Assembly (NCBI GenBank): GCA_007116145.1 | Contig: SKJB01000141.1 | Coordinates: 1 to 32,201, forward strand | DNA length: 32,201 bases | Source of the DNA: Limnochordia bacterium | GTDB lineage: Bacteria > Bacillota > Limnochordia > Darwinibacteriales > DTU012 | Reading direction: 5' to 3' | Part shown: one piece after another, positions 1-9,181 of the stretch | Position numbering within the stretch: position 1 is the stretch's first letter | Layout: each line of letters opens with the position of its first letter | The notes under the pieces: model-generated | Databases searched by the model: none | What the model was told of the DNA's origin: nothing | Seen by the model: the letters and a program-made list of their open reading frames with translations, nothing else | Made by a program: the position numbers and the translations under genes

Positions 1-48
1 CATGATAAGTAAAACGAGCAAAAACACACTTAATAAACCTTTTTTCAT
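1..48 (-). CDS. Start of an exported protein (signal peptide only, partial)
   Basis: Only the first 16 codons, read leftward, lie in the window. They encode two lysines followed by a leucine/valine-rich stretch (MKKGLLSVFLLVLLIM), the n-region and hydrophobic core of a signal peptide or lipoprotein leader. A strong ribosome binding site (GAGGAGG, about 55-62 on the plus strand) sits a few bases before the ATG, and a good promoter lies upstream at 83-111. The mature protein is outside the window, so its function cannot be given. The gene is divergent from the pyruvate formate-lyase unit. Confidence 0.6.
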   Translation of the reverse strand, partial: MKKGLLSVFLLVLLIM

Positions 49-82
49 ACAAAAACCTCCTCATATAATTACTATCTATCTA

Positions 83-111
83 ATTTTATAAGAAATTTAT
101 GAGGTTGTCAA
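83..111 (-). promoter_or_regulatory. SigA-type promoter for the leftward exported-protein gene
   Basis: Read leftward, TTGACA (106-111) is followed by 17 bases and TAAAAT (83-88), about 35 bases before the ATG at 48. This is a near-consensus vegetative promoter. I see no gene or clear structure in 112-197. Confidence 0.65.
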
Positions 112-197
112 TAATAACGGTTAAAACAGTTAATAAAAATAGTGACGTATCGCCTCTCGATGAAGGTTGAGCCCAGCACTTTTTTCCAACAGTTCAT

Positions 198-226
198 TTG
201 ACAGATAGCGAAGAAACGTTTATAAT
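198..226 (+). promoter_or_regulatory. Consensus SigA promoter of the ZTP-riboswitch/pfl unit
   Basis: TTGACA at 198-203, a 17-base spacer and TATAAT at 221-226 match both consensus hexamers exactly. Transcription should begin near 233, just before the riboswitch aptamer. A perfect promoter suits a transcript whose output is set by attenuation. Confidence 0.8.
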
Positions 227-250
227 TTAGGTAACTGAAAAATGATGTTC

Positions 251-323
251 ACCCCAAAACTGGCGGATATGTGGAATCAACCACACGGGATTGGGATGAT
301 AGCTTAGCCGACCGCCTGGGCAA
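251..323 (+). promoter_or_regulatory. ZTP/ZMP riboswitch (pfl motif) aptamer
   Basis: The leader matches the ZTP (pfl) riboswitch core by eye. P1 is CCCAA (253-257) with TTGGG (291-295). The junction carries CTGGCGGA. P2 is GTGG (271-274) with CCAC (281-284). The conserved 3' element GCCGACCGCCTGGGC ends near 321. The class's pseudoknot is present: GGCGG (262-266) is complementary to CCGCC (312-316). The class senses ZTP/ZMP (AICAR nucleotides), which build up when 10-formyl-tetrahydrofolate is short. The 3' element doubles as the left arm of a terminator, so this should be an ON switch: ligand holds CCGCC in the aptamer and allows readthrough. The gene controlled is a pyruvate formate-lyase, a formate source for formyl-THF. 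Recognition is from memory of the consensus. Confidence 0.88.
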
Positions 324-355
324 ATGATGAGAATCATTGTTCAGGCGGTTTTTTT
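311..355 (+). terminator. Riboswitch-controlled intrinsic terminator
   Basis: ACCGCCTG (311-318) pairs with CAGGCGGT (342-349), with an inner AATGAT-GAGA-ATCATT hairpin (323-338), followed by seven Ts (349-355). The left arm overlaps the conserved CCGCC of the ZTP aptamer, so terminator and aptamer are mutually exclusive. Confidence 0.88.
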
Positions 356-381
356 ATGTTTATGCAGAAAGGATGGTTATT

Positions 382-2613
382 GTGGAAAATTTTGCTTGGA
401 GGAATTTTCAAGACGGTGCATGGGTTAATTCCATTAACACGCGGGATTTTATTCAACGAAACTATTCACCTTTTGAAGGAGACGAGAGTTTTTTAGCGCC
501 CATTACCTTACGAACGAAGGGATTACTGGAGCAAGTAAATAAGGTATTGCAGCTTGAACAAGAAAATAATGGGGTACTTGCGATTGATACTGCACGAATC
601 TCTTCGTTATTAAGCTATCCGCCTGGTTACATCGATCAAGAACGAGAGATTATTGTTGGACTTCAAACGGATCAACCGCTTAAGCGTGGAGTGAACCCAT
701 TTGGTGGGATTCGCATGGCAAAGCAAGCTTGTGAGTCCTATGGGTATACATTAGATGCAAAGATCGAAGAAATTTTTGCTTATCGTAGTAATCATAATGA
801 AGGTGTTTTTCGCGTGTATACTGATGAGATGAAGAATGCGAGAAGGAGTAAGATAATAACTGGGTTGCCGGATGCGTATGGGCGCGGACGGATTATTGGC
901 GACTACCGGCGAGTGCCTTTATATGGAGTTGACGCTTTGATTCGGGCAAAACAAAGCGATAAGGATAGTATTGGGCACCAAGGAATGAATGAGGAAACAA
1001 TTCGTTTATGTGAAGAGGTGCATAAGCAGATCGATTTTTTACATAAATTAAAGGAAATGGCAAAACTTTACGGCTTGGACATCTCAAAACCTGCACAAAC
1101 TGGCTTAGAAGCGGTTCAATGGTTATATTTTGCATACCTAGGTGCAATTAAAGAGCAGAATGGGGCCGCCATGTCGCTTGGACGGGTCAGTACTTTTCTC
1201 GATATTTACTTTGCTAGAGATTTACAGGAAGGTACTGTGACTGAATCAGTGGTTCAGGAAATAGTGGATGATTTTGTGCTGAAATTACGGCTAGCAAGGC
1301 AACTGCGCACACCAGAGTATAATCAATTATTTGCTGGTGATCCAATGTGGATTACCGAGGCAATAGGTGGAATCGGCGAGGACGGCCGTTCTCTTGTTAC
1401 CAAAACTTCATACCGTATTTTACACACGTTGTATAACCTCGGTCCTGCTCCTGAACCGAACTTGACGGTTTTGTGGTCGAAGGATTTACCAGAGTCATTC
1501 AAAAAATATTGTGCGAAAGTATCCGTTGAAACTCACGCTATTCAGTACGAGAATGATGATCTTATGCGTACTCACTATGGTGATGACTATGCCATTGCTT
1601 GTTGTGTTTCTGCTATGAAGGTGGGGCAGCAAATGCAATTTTTTGGAGCACGCTGCAATTTGCCAAAGCTACTACTGATGGCACTAAACGGAGGCAAAGA
1701 TGAAGTTAGTGGGGAGCAGGTTGGGCCGGTTTGTGAACCGTATCAGGGGGAATTCCTTGACTATGATCAGACAGTGCAGGTTTTTCGTTTCTATCGTAAT
1801 TGGCTATGCAAATTATATGTGAATACCATGAATGTGATTCATTATATGCATGATAAATATGCGTATGAGAAATTGCAAATGGCACTTCATGATACTGCGG
1901 TAGAACGCTCAATGGCTTTCGGTATTGCTGGCCTTTCTGTGGTTGCTGATTCTTTTAGTGCCATTAAACATGCAAAGGTGAGACCAATTCGTGACGCAAA
2001 CGGGCTGATTATAGATTTTGAGATTACAGGCAAATATCCAGCATTTGGTAATAATTATCCCCAGGTGGACTCAATGGCTGTAACTTTAGTTGAGGAATTT
2101 TATCGCAGTTTAACTCAAACACCGACATATCGACAAGCTAAGCATACCCTGTCGCTCCTAACGATAACATCCAATGTTGTGTACGGTTGTAGTACAGGTG
2201 CAACACCAGATGGTCGCAAAGCAGGTGAGCCCTTTGCCCCTGGTGCGAATCCGATGCACAATCGTGAAAAAAACGGAGCCTTGGCTTCCTTGCAGTCTGT
2301 TGCTAAGTTGCCCTATGTGTATTGTATGGATGGGATTTCTAACACATTTAATATACTGCCTGCTGCAATCGGCAAAGGGATTAGTGAGCAAGCTTCTAAT
2401 CTTGTCGGGCTCATGGATGGATATTTTTCGCTCCAAGGGCATCATTTGAATGTGAATGTTTTAGATAAGGTATATTTGCGCAAAGCGATGGAATCCCCTA
2501 AAGACTATCCGAACTTAACCATTCGCGTCTCGGGATATGCGGTAAATTTTCATCGTCTCCGTAGAGAACAACAGTTAGAGGTGATAAACCGGACGTTTCA
2601 CGGCATTACATAG
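382..2613 (+). CDS. pflB: Pyruvate formate-lyase (formate C-acetyltransferase)
   Basis: Glycyl-radical enzyme converting pyruvate and CoA to acetyl-CoA and formate in anaerobic cytoplasm. From the chosen start it has 743 residues, close to the family's ~760. The vicinal active-site cysteines are C407 and C408 (IACCVSAM), and the glycyl-radical loop near the C-terminus is RVSGYAVNF with G718. The reading frame stays open back to 337, but that segment lies in the terminator. I prefer GTG 382 (VENFAWRNF), preceded by AGAAAGGATGG at good spacing; ATG 373 is possible but has its purine-rich stretch directly against it. No activating enzyme (pflA) is adjacent, so activation must come from elsewhere. 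Control is by the ZTP riboswitch directly upstream, suggesting a role in formate supply for one-carbon metabolism as well as fermentation. No clear terminator follows. Confidence 0.95.
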   Translation: MENFAWRNFQDGAWVNSINTRDFIQRNYSPFEGDESFLAPITLRTKGLLEQVNKVLQLEQENNGVLAIDTARISSLLSYPPGYIDQEREIIVGLQTDQPLKRGVNPFGGIRMAKQACESYGYTLDAKIEEIFAYRSNHNEGVFRVYTDEMKNARRSKIITGLPDAYGRGRIIGDYRRVPLYGVDALIRAKQSDKDSIGHQGMNEETIRLCEEVHKQIDFLHKLKEMAKLYGLDISKPAQTGLEAVQWLYFAYLGAIKEQNGAAMSLGRVSTFLDIYFARDLQEGTVTESVVQEIVDDFVLKLRLARQLRTPEYNQLFAGDPMWITEAIGGIGEDGRSLVTKTSYRILHTLYNLGPAPEPNLTVLWSKDLPESFKKYCAKVSVETHAIQYENDDLMRTHYGDDYAIACCVSAMKVGQQMQFFGARCNLPKLLLMALNGGKDEVSGEQVGPVCEPYQGEFLDYDQTVQVFRFYRNWLCKLYVNTMNVIHYMHDKYAYEKLQMALHDTAVERSMAFGIAGLSVVADSFSAIKHAKVRPIRDANGLIIDFEITGKYPAFGNNYPQVDSMAVTLVEEFYRSLTQTPTYRQAKHTLSLLTITSNVVYGCSTGATPDGRKAGEPFAPGANPMHNREKNGALASLQSVAKLPYVYCMDGISNTFNILPAAIGKGISEQASNLVGLMDGYFSLQGHHLNVNVLDKVYLRKAMESPKDYPNLTIRVSGYAVNFHRLRREQQLEVINRTFHGIT

Positions 2614-2674
2614 GATAACAAACGATTTTCAGTTAGTCCAAACCAGTATTTTTGATCCAGTTAGGTAATAATTC

Positions 2675-2703
2675 TTGACAAAGTATGGTTGTTCAAGGAT
2701 AAT
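2675..2703 (+). promoter_or_regulatory. SigA-type promoter of carAB
   Basis: TTGACA at 2675-2680, a 17-base spacer and GATAAT at 2698-2703. It lies about 30 bases before the PyrR-type leader element, so carAB has its own transcript independent of pfl. Confidence 0.75.
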
Positions 2704-2732
2704 CAAGAGGGCAAGTAATTTCATATTTTAAT

Positions 2733-2844
2733 CCTTTAAATATGTCCAGAGAGACGTATAAGGGTGTTTAGAGTTGATGCTTTGTCATATGTAAATACAA
2801 CTCTTATTTGTTGCACCTTAGAGGAGACTCAAGGTGCTTTTTTA
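2733..2844 (+). promoter_or_regulatory. PyrR-type attenuator leader of carAB
   Basis: The leader contains a PyrR-binding-loop-like element: CCTT (2733-2736) pairs with AAGG (2760-2763), and inside it GTC (2744-2746) and GAC (2753-2755) flank the loop CAGAGA, matching the conserved UCCAGAGAG core of PyrR sites. The terminator hairpin follows at 2813-2843. AAGGGTG (2760-2766), the 3' side of the PyrR loop, can instead pair with CACCTT (2814-2819), the left arm of the terminator, which would be the antiterminator. PyrR bound with UMP would stabilise the first hairpin and cause termination. A further AGAGTTG/CAACTCT hairpin (2770-2804) lies between. The PyrR protein is not in this window. Confidence 0.75.
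2813..2843 (+). terminator. Attenuator terminator before carA
   Basis: GCACCTT (2813-2819) and AAGGTGC (2831-2837) form the stem, followed by six Ts. It ends 37 bases before the carA start, the arrangement expected of a regulated leader terminator. Confidence 0.85.
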
Positions 2845-2880
2845 CGCGCAAGTATTCCTATTAGGAAGTGAGGTAATAGA

Positions 2881-3939
2881 ATGAAAAGGCAGTTAATATT
2901 GGAAAACGGAGATGTCTTTGTTGGACAAGCGTTCGGTAGTACGGAGGGTGCAGAGGGTGAAGTTGTTTTTAACACAGGGATGACTGGATATCAAGAGATT
3001 TTGTCTGATCCGTCTTATTGTGGTCAAATTGTGACACTAACCTATCCGCTTGTCGGTAACTATGGCATCAATGTAGATGATTTTGAGACAATGCGTCCAG
3101 CGATTCGTGGGCTAATAGTCAAAGAAGCTTGTAGCAATCCTAGTAATTGGCGTAGCCAGAGAACGATAATAGATGCTCTTAGAGAATATCAAATCCCAGG
3201 TTTACAAGGGATAGATACACGCAGACTAACTCGAGTTATTCGTGAGTTTGGTACGCTACGTGGTCGACTATGCTCCATGGATGTTCACGTAGACGATATC
3301 TGTCATACAATGGCGAATCGAGCCATTGAGTCTGATCAGGTATCTCAAGTGTCGATTACGGATCCTTATGTTATTCCAGGTGTGGGCAAGCGAATTGTGG
3401 TGATAGATTATGGAGTGAAGCGCGGGATTCTGCGTAGTCTTACGCAAAGACAGTGTAACGTAATTGTTGTTCCTTATAATTTTTCGGCTGCCCAAATCCG
3501 TAATTTGTCGCCAGATGGGATAATATTGAGCAATGGACCAGGAGATCCCATGAGTATTTTGGACGTGACAGAGGTTATCAAAGAGTTGTTAGGACACATT
3601 CCTCTATTTGGAATCTGTTTGGGTCATCAATTGCTAGCCTTAGCCTGTGGCGCTTCCACAGTAAAACTTAAGTTCGGTCATCGCGGTGCTAATCATCCAG
3701 TACAGTGTCTCGATACAGGTAAGGTAAGAATTACCTCGCAGAACCATAATTACACAGTTGACCATGACTCAGTGGGGCAAACGCGTTTAGCAGTTACCCA
3801 TCAATCTGTCAATGATCAAACCATTGAAGGGTTAGCACACAAGGATTACCCTGCATTTAGTGTACAGTTCCACCCAGAGGCAGCACCAGGTCCCCATGAC
3901 TCTGATGACTTATTTAATCAGTTTATAGATCGCTTATAA
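2881..3939 (+). CDS. carA: Carbamoyl-phosphate synthase small subunit (glutaminase)
   Basis: Hydrolyses glutamine and channels ammonia to CarB for carbamoyl phosphate, the precursor of pyrimidines and arginine. It has 352 residues, slightly shorter than the usual 360-380. The N-terminal small-subunit domain (about 1-135) contains the typical [11 protein letters not shown] signature. The C-terminal class I glutamine amidotransferase domain contains NGPGDP, the nucleophile C246 in GICLGHQ, and the catalytic pair H331/E333 in QFHPEA. The ATG start is preceded by AGGAAGTGAGGT. CarB follows 28 bases later. The PyrR-type leader upstream indicates that this copy is tuned to pyrimidine supply. Confidence 0.96.
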   Translation: MKRQLILENGDVFVGQAFGSTEGAEGEVVFNTGMTGYQEILSDPSYCGQIVTLTYPLVGNYGINVDDFETMRPAIRGLIVKEACSNPSNWRSQRTIIDALREYQIPGLQGIDTRRLTRVIREFGTLRGRLCSMDVHVDDICHTMANRAIESDQVSQVSITDPYVIPGVGKRIVVIDYGVKRGILRSLTQRQCNVIVVPYNFSAAQIRNLSPDGIILSNGPGDPMSILDVTEVIKELLGHIPLFGICLGHQLLALACGASTVKLKFGHRGANHPVQCLDTGKVRITSQNHNYTVDHDSVGQTRLAVTHQSVNDQTIEGLAHKDYPAFSVQFHPEAAPGPHDSDDLFNQFIDRL

Positions 3940-3967
3940 AACGAATAAACTACGAGGAGGAACGAAT

Positions 3968-6900
3968 ATGAAACGAGATGATATTAAGAAAATACTAGTA
4001 ATTGGTTCTGGTCCCATCGTTATCGGTCAGGGAGCTGAATTTGATTATGCTGGAACCCAAGCCTGTCAGAGCTTGAAGGAAGAAGGGTATCAAGTTGTTT
4101 TAGTCAATTCTAATCCTGCTACAATTATGACCGATCGGTCGATGGCTGATCGGGTTTATATTGAGCCGTTAACCGTGGAGTTTATCTCCAATATTATCCG
4201 CAAAGAACGCCCAGATGGACTCTTAGCCACTCTCGGAGGACAGACTGGGCTAAACATGGCCATGGAATTACAGGATGTTGGCATTCTCGATGAATTCCAA
4301 ATCGAATTACTAGGAACAAAGCTTGACGCCATAAAGCAAGCGGAGGATCGAGAACAATTCCGCGCTCTTATGCAGAGGTTAGGTGAACCAATACCAGAGA
4401 GTGCAATCATTCATTCCGTTGATGAGGCATTAGCATTTGTTGGGCAGATAGGTTATCCGGTGATAGTACGCCCCGCGTATACCTTAGGCGGGACTGGAGG
4501 GGGGTTGGCTCATAACCAGATAGAACTTACAGAAATTGTTATGAATGGAATCAAATACTCACCGATTAAACAGTGCCTCATTGAAAAAAGTATTGCGGGT
4601 TACAAAGAAATTGAGTATGAGGTGATGCGCGATAAGAATGACAATGCGATTGTGGTTTGTAACATGGAGAATTTTGATCCTGTCGGTGTCCACACTGGCG
4701 ATTCCATCGTTGTTGCTCCTAGTCAGACCTTAGCTGACCGTGAATACCAACTGTTGCGTAATGCCTCATTAAAGATTATTCGTGCCCTAGGAATTGAGGG
4801 CGGTTGTAATGTGCAATTTGGATTAGATCCTCATAGTTTTCAGTATTATGTGATAGAGGTAAATCCGCGAGTTAGTCGCTCATCTGCACTCGCATCAAAA
4901 GCCACTGGATATCCGATTGCAAAAATTGCAACTCTGATCAGTGTGGGGTATATGTTAGATGAAATCGTAAATCCTGTAACGAGTACCACATATGCTAGTT
5001 TTGAACCTGCTTTGGATTATGTTGTCTGTAAAATACCTTGTTGGCCTTTTAACAAATTTGAGTCAGCTAACCGTCTCTTGGGTACCCAGATGAAAGCAAC
5101 AGGAGAAGTGATGGCTATTGGGCGTAACTTTGAAGAATCGCTATTAAAAGCTGTCCGTTCGTTAGATGATGCCACGTATCATCTTGAACGAGAAATATTT
5201 AAATCGATAGATAGCAAAGGACTAGAAGCAAAGATACAGTTTGCTAATGATGAAAGATTATATGCTTTAGCAGAAGCACTGCGGCGAGGATACACACCAA
5301 GTGAACTGTCCTTGCTCAGCGGGATAGATGTCTTTTTCCTAGATAAAATGCATGGAATTATCGAGTTGGAGAAGCGACTGTTACATCATAAATTTGACAG
5401 CGAACTTTTACTTGAAGCTAAACAGCGAGGTTTTTCTGATGCCTTTTTAGCTAAGCTTTGGCAGTGCAGTGAAGAGATCATCTTCCATTTACGCGTAAAG
5501 GAGAAACTTCTACCGGTTTATAAAATGGTTGATACCTGTGCAGCAGAATTTACTTCCGTTACGTCGTATTTCTATGGTACCTATGAGGAAGAGCAAGAAT
5601 CTGTGGTTAGTGTGAAACCGAAGGTTGTTGTTCTCGGTTCTGGACCTATTCGCATTGGTCAGGGGATTGAATTTGATTATGCAACAGTGCATGCCGTGTT
5701 AGCGATTAAACAAGCTGGATATGAAGCGATTATTATCAACAACAATCCTGAAACTGTTTCGACTGACTTTAGCATTTCGGATAAACTCTATTTTGAGCCT
5801 TTGACGATTGAGGATGTTATGCATGTGATTTTACACGAACAACCATTAGGAGTGGTTGTGCAGTTTGGTGGACAAACAGCTCTAAACTTAGCAGGTGAAT
5901 TAGCAAATCGTGGCGTTAATATTCTTGGTACAGATTTAGCGGATATGGATCGTGCGGAAAACAGAGATAAGTTTGAGCACACTCTCACAGCATTGAAGAT
6001 ACCACAGCCGCCTGGTAAAACTGCGCTTTCCGTTAAAGGTGCAGTAGAGATAGGCGAATCTCTAGGATATCCTGTGTTAGTTCGACCCTCGTACGTCTTA
6101 GGCGGTCGAGCGATGGAAATTGTCTACGAGCAAAGTGAACTGTTATACTATATGGAAAATGCCGTTAAGGTTAACCCGCAACACCCTGTACTCATCGATC
6201 GCTATTTACTTGGGAAAGAATTTGAAGTGGATGCCATATCCGACGGCGAGACAGTCTATATACCTGGCATCATGGAACACATTGAACGTGCGGGTATCCA
6301 CTCGGGGGATTCGATTGGTGTGTATCCTCCCCAAAGTTTGACACCGCAGCTTAAGCAAGACATTATTGACTATACTACAGCTCTAGCTCGCGGATTTCGC
6401 ATTGTTGGCTTACTAAATATTCAATTTGTGCTTTCCAATGGCAAAATCTATGTAATTGAGGTAAACCCCAGATCAAGTCGGACGGTACCGTTTTTGAGCA
6501 AAATTACGGGTGTGCCAATGGCTAACGTGGCAACAAAAGTTATCCTAGGGAGCTCGTTAGAAGAGTTAGGGTATGAAAGTGGATATCATCCAGAGTCCGC
6601 TGAAGTTTCTGTCAAAGTACCGGTCTTCTCATTTGCCAAGTTACGAAACGTTGATATTTCTCTTGGTCCTGAGATGAAATCAACTGGTGAAGTAATGGGA
6701 CGAGATAAAACAATCGAAAAGGCCCTTTACAAAGGATTAGTTGCTTCGGGTATGAATATACCGATGTATGGATCTGTGCTCTTTACTGTAGCAAATAAGG
6801 ATAAAGAGGAAGCATTTAGTTTGGTCTCCCGCTTTTCGCAGTTAGGATTCAATATTTTAGCTACAGAGGGTACAGCGAGTTGCATTCGCAAGGGTGGCGT

Positions 6901-7153
6901 ACCAGTAACGGTGGTTGATAAAATTGGTACTGCTAAGCCTGATTTACTGGATTTGATTCGTACAGGGCAGGCTCAGTTTGTCGTTAATACCCTAACAAGA
7001 GGAAAACAGCCAGCTCGCGATGGTTTCCGTATCCGACGAGAGTCTGTTGAGAATGGTGTGGTATGTTTCACCTCACTAGATACAGCCGAAGCTTTATTGC
7101 GTGTACTCGAGTCCATGAGTTTTATAACCCAATCTATTCACCTAATCCACTAG
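3968..7153 (+). CDS. carB: Carbamoyl-phosphate synthase large subunit
   Basis: Makes carbamoyl phosphate from bicarbonate, two ATP and ammonia delivered by CarA. It has 1061 residues against about 1070 for the family. The internal duplication is plain: [20 protein letters not shown] near the N-terminus recurs as [20 protein letters not shown] from about residue 553. Each half has a preATP-grasp and ATP-grasp domain (the first roughly 120-390, the second 670-930), separated by an oligomerisation region. The C-terminal ~125 residues ([13 protein letters not shown] onward) form the MGS-like allosteric domain. GAGGAGG precedes the ATG. It is co-transcribed with carA. Confidence 0.96.
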   Translation: MKRDDIKKILVIGSGPIVIGQGAEFDYAGTQACQSLKEEGYQVVLVNSNPATIMTDRSMADRVYIEPLTVEFISNIIRKERPDGLLATLGGQTGLNMAMELQDVGILDEFQIELLGTKLDAIKQAEDREQFRALMQRLGEPIPESAIIHSVDEALAFVGQIGYPVIVRPAYTLGGTGGGLAHNQIELTEIVMNGIKYSPIKQCLIEKSIAGYKEIEYEVMRDKNDNAIVVCNMENFDPVGVHTGDSIVVAPSQTLADREYQLLRNASLKIIRALGIEGGCNVQFGLDPHSFQYYVIEVNPRVSRSSALASKATGYPIAKIATLISVGYMLDEIVNPVTSTTYASFEPALDYVVCKIPCWPFNKFESANRLLGTQMKATGEVMAIGRNFEESLLKAVRSLDDATYHLEREIFKSIDSKGLEAKIQFANDERLYALAEALRRGYTPSELSLLSGIDVFFLDKMHGIIELEKRLLHHKFDSELLLEAKQRGFSDAFLAKLWQCSEEIIFHLRVKEKLLPVYKMVDTCAAEFTSVTSYFYGTYEEEQESVVSVKPKVVVLGSGPIRIGQGIEFDYATVHAVLAIKQAGYEAIIINNNPETVSTDFSISDKLYFEPLTIEDVMHVILHEQPLGVVVQFGGQTALNLAGELANRGVNILGTDLADMDRAENRDKFEHTLTALKIPQPPGKTALSVKGAVEIGESLGYPVLVRPSYVLGGRAMEIVYEQSELLYYMENAVKVNPQHPVLIDRYLLGKEFEVDAISDGETVYIPGIMEHIERAGIHSGDSIGVYPPQSLTPQLKQDIIDYTTALARGFRIVGLLNIQFVLSNGKIYVIEVNPRSSRTVPFLSKITGVPMANVATKVILGSSLEELGYESGYHPESAEVSVKVPVFSFAKLRNVDISLGPEMKSTGEVMGRDKTIEKALYKGLVASGMNIPMYGSVLFTVANKDKEEAFSLVSRFSQLGFNILATEGTASCIRKGGVPVTVVDKIGTAKPDLLDLIRTGQAQFVVNTLTRGKQPARDGFRIRRESVENGVVCFTSLDTAEALLRVLESMSFITQSIHLIH

Positions 7154-7186
7154 GGATTAAAAACTATGCTTAATGTGAGCGATGGT

Positions 7187-7225
7187 GAAATTGATGTCGA
7201 TTGACACGTAGCCAATTTCTTTTGT
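7187..7225 (+). terminator. Possible terminator after carB
   Basis: GAAATTG (7187-7193) pairs with CAATTTC (7213-7219), with an inner TGTC/GACA helix, and is followed by TTTTG. The stem is AT-rich and the T-run interrupted, so this is a weak call. Confidence 0.4.
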
Positions 7226-7295
7226 TAAATAAAAAATAATTAAAGGATAATCAAACTCTTTGTTGAATATAAGTTGGATAGTAGCATTGTGTGGT

Positions 7296-7324
7296 TTGTA
7301 TTCAAAACACAAAAAATGTATAAT
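7296..7324 (+). promoter_or_regulatory. Promoter of the isomerase/transketolase operon
   Basis: TTGTAT (7296-7301), a 17-base spacer and a perfect TATAAT (7319-7324), 30 bases before the first ATG. A second, weaker candidate lies upstream: TTGTTA (7222-7227), an 18-base spacer and GATAAT (7246-7251). No operator-like inverted repeat is obvious. Confidence 0.55.
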
Positions 7325-7353
7325 ATTACCACCCAGGTGGAGAGAGTGAGAGG

Positions 7354-8346
7354 ATGAATATTATGAGTATGAAGTATGCAGTTATTACCGGTTTTCTTGG
7401 AGGTATGAAAGATCGCTTTCATAGTCACTATGGCCAACAACGAACGATTGCAGAAAAATTTGCCTTAGCATCGAAAATCGAAGGGATTAAAGGATTAGAA
7501 CTAATCTATCCCTACGATTGTCCCGATGTTAACCAGATCAAGGAATTGCAAGCCCAATATGGGTTAGAAATTGCTGCAATTAATGTTAATGTCAAAGCCG
7601 AACCAGACTTTCGTGACGGTTCATACACCAATCCTAGTAGCAAGGTACGGAAGCTAGCTATGGAATATACAGCTGGTGCGATTGAGGCGGCTGCACAACT
7701 TGGTAGCAATCTAGTGACTTGTTGTCCCTTAGCTGATGGACATGATGTATCATTTCAAACTGATTATCGACAGGATTTTAAACGCCTAAAATCAGCTGTA
7801 AACGAGGCTGCACTAATCGATCCAAGTGTTCGGCTTTCCCTTGAGTACAAACCGACAGAGCCACGAGTTAGTTGTTATCTAGATACTGCTGCAACAACAT
7901 TACTATTAGTAGAGGATGTTGGTCATAAAAACTTGGGTGTCACTCTTGACATTGGACACTCCTTGTGTGCAGGTGAAACTCCCGCCCGCGCAGCTGCATT
8001 ATTAGGTGAGTATAATCGGTTGTTTTACGTACACGTCAATGACAACAACCGAGCCTGGGATTGGGACTTAGTTCCAGGAACAGAGCATATCTGGGCATTA
8101 GTTGAATTTTTAGTCTATCTAAAATTCTATCCACATGCAGGATGGTATACAGCAGATATGATGCCAGCTCGCATTGATCCAATTAAAGGTTTCTCACAAA
8201 CTTACCGCGTCATGGAGAGATTTCAACAAGTAGCTGATCGGATCGATTTAGCGCACCTACAGGATCTGACAGCACATGGCGATGTGTCTGATGTGTATGA
8301 CTTCTTATGGAGTTTACTGGGTGATTGGGGAGGTTCGCAGAAATAA
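7354..8346 (+). CDS. TIM-barrel sugar (phosphate) isomerase/epimerase-like protein
   Basis: A 330-residue protein resembling the xylose isomerase-like / AP endonuclease 2 TIM-barrel family, which isomerises or epimerises sugars using a divalent metal. Candidate metal ligands at strand ends are E164 (LEYKP), D199 and H202 (TLDIGH) and H227 (VHVND). The exact substrate cannot be read from the sequence. Its stop overlaps the ATG of the transketolase N-terminal subunit by one base, so the two are translationally coupled and probably act in one pathway. A purine-rich stretch (GGTGGAGAGAG) precedes ATG 7354; ATG 7363 and 7369 are alternatives. No kinase or transporter gene is adjacent. Confidence 0.8.
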   Translation: MNIMSMKYAVITGFLGGMKDRFHSHYGQQRTIAEKFALASKIEGIKGLELIYPYDCPDVNQIKELQAQYGLEIAAINVNVKAEPDFRDGSYTNPSSKVRKLAMEYTAGAIEAAAQLGSNLVTCCPLADGHDVSFQTDYRQDFKRLKSAVNEAALIDPSVRLSLEYKPTEPRVSCYLDTAATTLLLVEDVGHKNLGVTLDIGHSLCAGETPARAAALLGEYNRLFYVHVNDNNRAWDWDLVPGTEHIWALVEFLVYLKFYPHAGWYTADMMPARIDPIKGFSQTYRVMERFQQVADRIDLAHLQDLTAHGDVSDVYDFLWSLLGDWGGSQK

Positions 8347-9179
8347 TGAAAGAGATAACTGGGTTGGTTAAAGGATTAGAAGACCAAGCTAAGCTTGTAC
8401 GCAAAGAAATTATTAGGATGATTGCTGCTGCCCAATCAGGTCATCCTGGTGGCAGTCTCTCTGCAACCGATTTGCTAACTGCGCTCTATTTCCATGAAAT
8501 GAAATTGGATCCAAAAAATCCTGATTGGGAAGATCGTGATCGTTTTATCTTATCGAAGGGGCACTGTTGCCCAGTGGTCTATGCTTGTCTAGCACTTCGA
8601 GGGTATTATCCGGTTGACACGTTATTAACACTACGAGCTTTTGAGAGCACATTACAAGGACATCCTGATATGCGTAAGACCGTTGGATTAGATGCGACAA
8701 CGGGCTCTCTAGGTCAGGGTTTGTCACTTGGCGTGGGTCTGGCGTTGGCAGCAAAATTAGCGAAAAAGGATTACTTTAGTTATGTATTAATGGGTGATGG
8801 TGAGCAAAACGAAGGACAGATTTGGGAAGCTGCCTGCACAGCTGTTAAATACCAGTTGGGTAATCTCGTCGGTATTGTAGATCAGAATGGATTACAAAAT
8901 GATGGTCCGACAGATACGATTATGCCGATGGAGAGTCTTGCCTATCGATGGAGAAGTTTCGGTTGGCAAGTAATCGAGATTGACGGACATAACATGACAG
9001 AAATTCTTCATGCTCTATCTTTAGCTAAATGTAATACAGACAAGCCGTCGATGTTGGTTTGTAATACCATTAAAGGTAAAGGTGTTTCTTATATGGAAAA
9101 TGTCGTGGAATGGCATAGTGGTGCGATCAGCGATGCCCAGATGGAACAAGCTTTTGCTGATATTGAAAGGGGTGTGTAG
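8346..9179 (+). CDS. Transketolase, N-terminal (TPP-binding) subunit
   Basis: The N-terminal half of a split transketolase, moving two-carbon ketol units between sugar phosphates with thiamine diphosphate. It has 277 residues from ATG 8346, which overlaps the preceding stop (TAATG) and has GGGGAGG 12 bases upstream; a longer frame back to 8325 has no better start. HPGGSLS (33-39) and KGH (71-73) are typical transketolase motifs, and the diphosphate/Mg motif runs from GDGEQ (150-154) to N181. The pyrimidine-binding half is the next gene, 2 bases on. The upstream isomerase suggests a dedicated substrate, but it could equally serve the pentose phosphate pathway. Confidence 0.93.
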   Translation: MKEITGLVKGLEDQAKLVRKEIIRMIAAAQSGHPGGSLSATDLLTALYFHEMKLDPKNPDWEDRDRFILSKGHCCPVVYACLALRGYYPVDTLLTLRAFESTLQGHPDMRKTVGLDATTGSLGQGLSLGVGLALAAKLAKKDYFSYVLMGDGEQNEGQIWEAACTAVKYQLGNLVGIVDQNGLQNDGPTDTIMPMESLAYRWRSFGWQVIEIDGHNMTEILHALSLAKCNTDKPSMLVCNTIKGKGVSYMENVVEWHSGAISDAQMEQAFADIERGV

Positions 9180-9181
9180 CC

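Noticed and set aside
337-381. An extended N-terminus for pyruvate formate-lyase starting at TTG 337
   Set aside because: The segment lies inside the riboswitch terminator, has no ribosome binding site, and is not part of the family's N-terminus.
2158-2449. Two overlapping open frames on both strands inside the 3' part of pfl
   Set aside because: They are in alternative frames of a clearly coding gene and lack ribosome binding sites.
2694-7252. AAGGATAATCAA occurring both at about 2696 and 7244 as a shared operator
   Set aside because: Both contain a GATAAT -10-like element in AT-rich sequence; two copies with no symmetry are not enough for an operator call.
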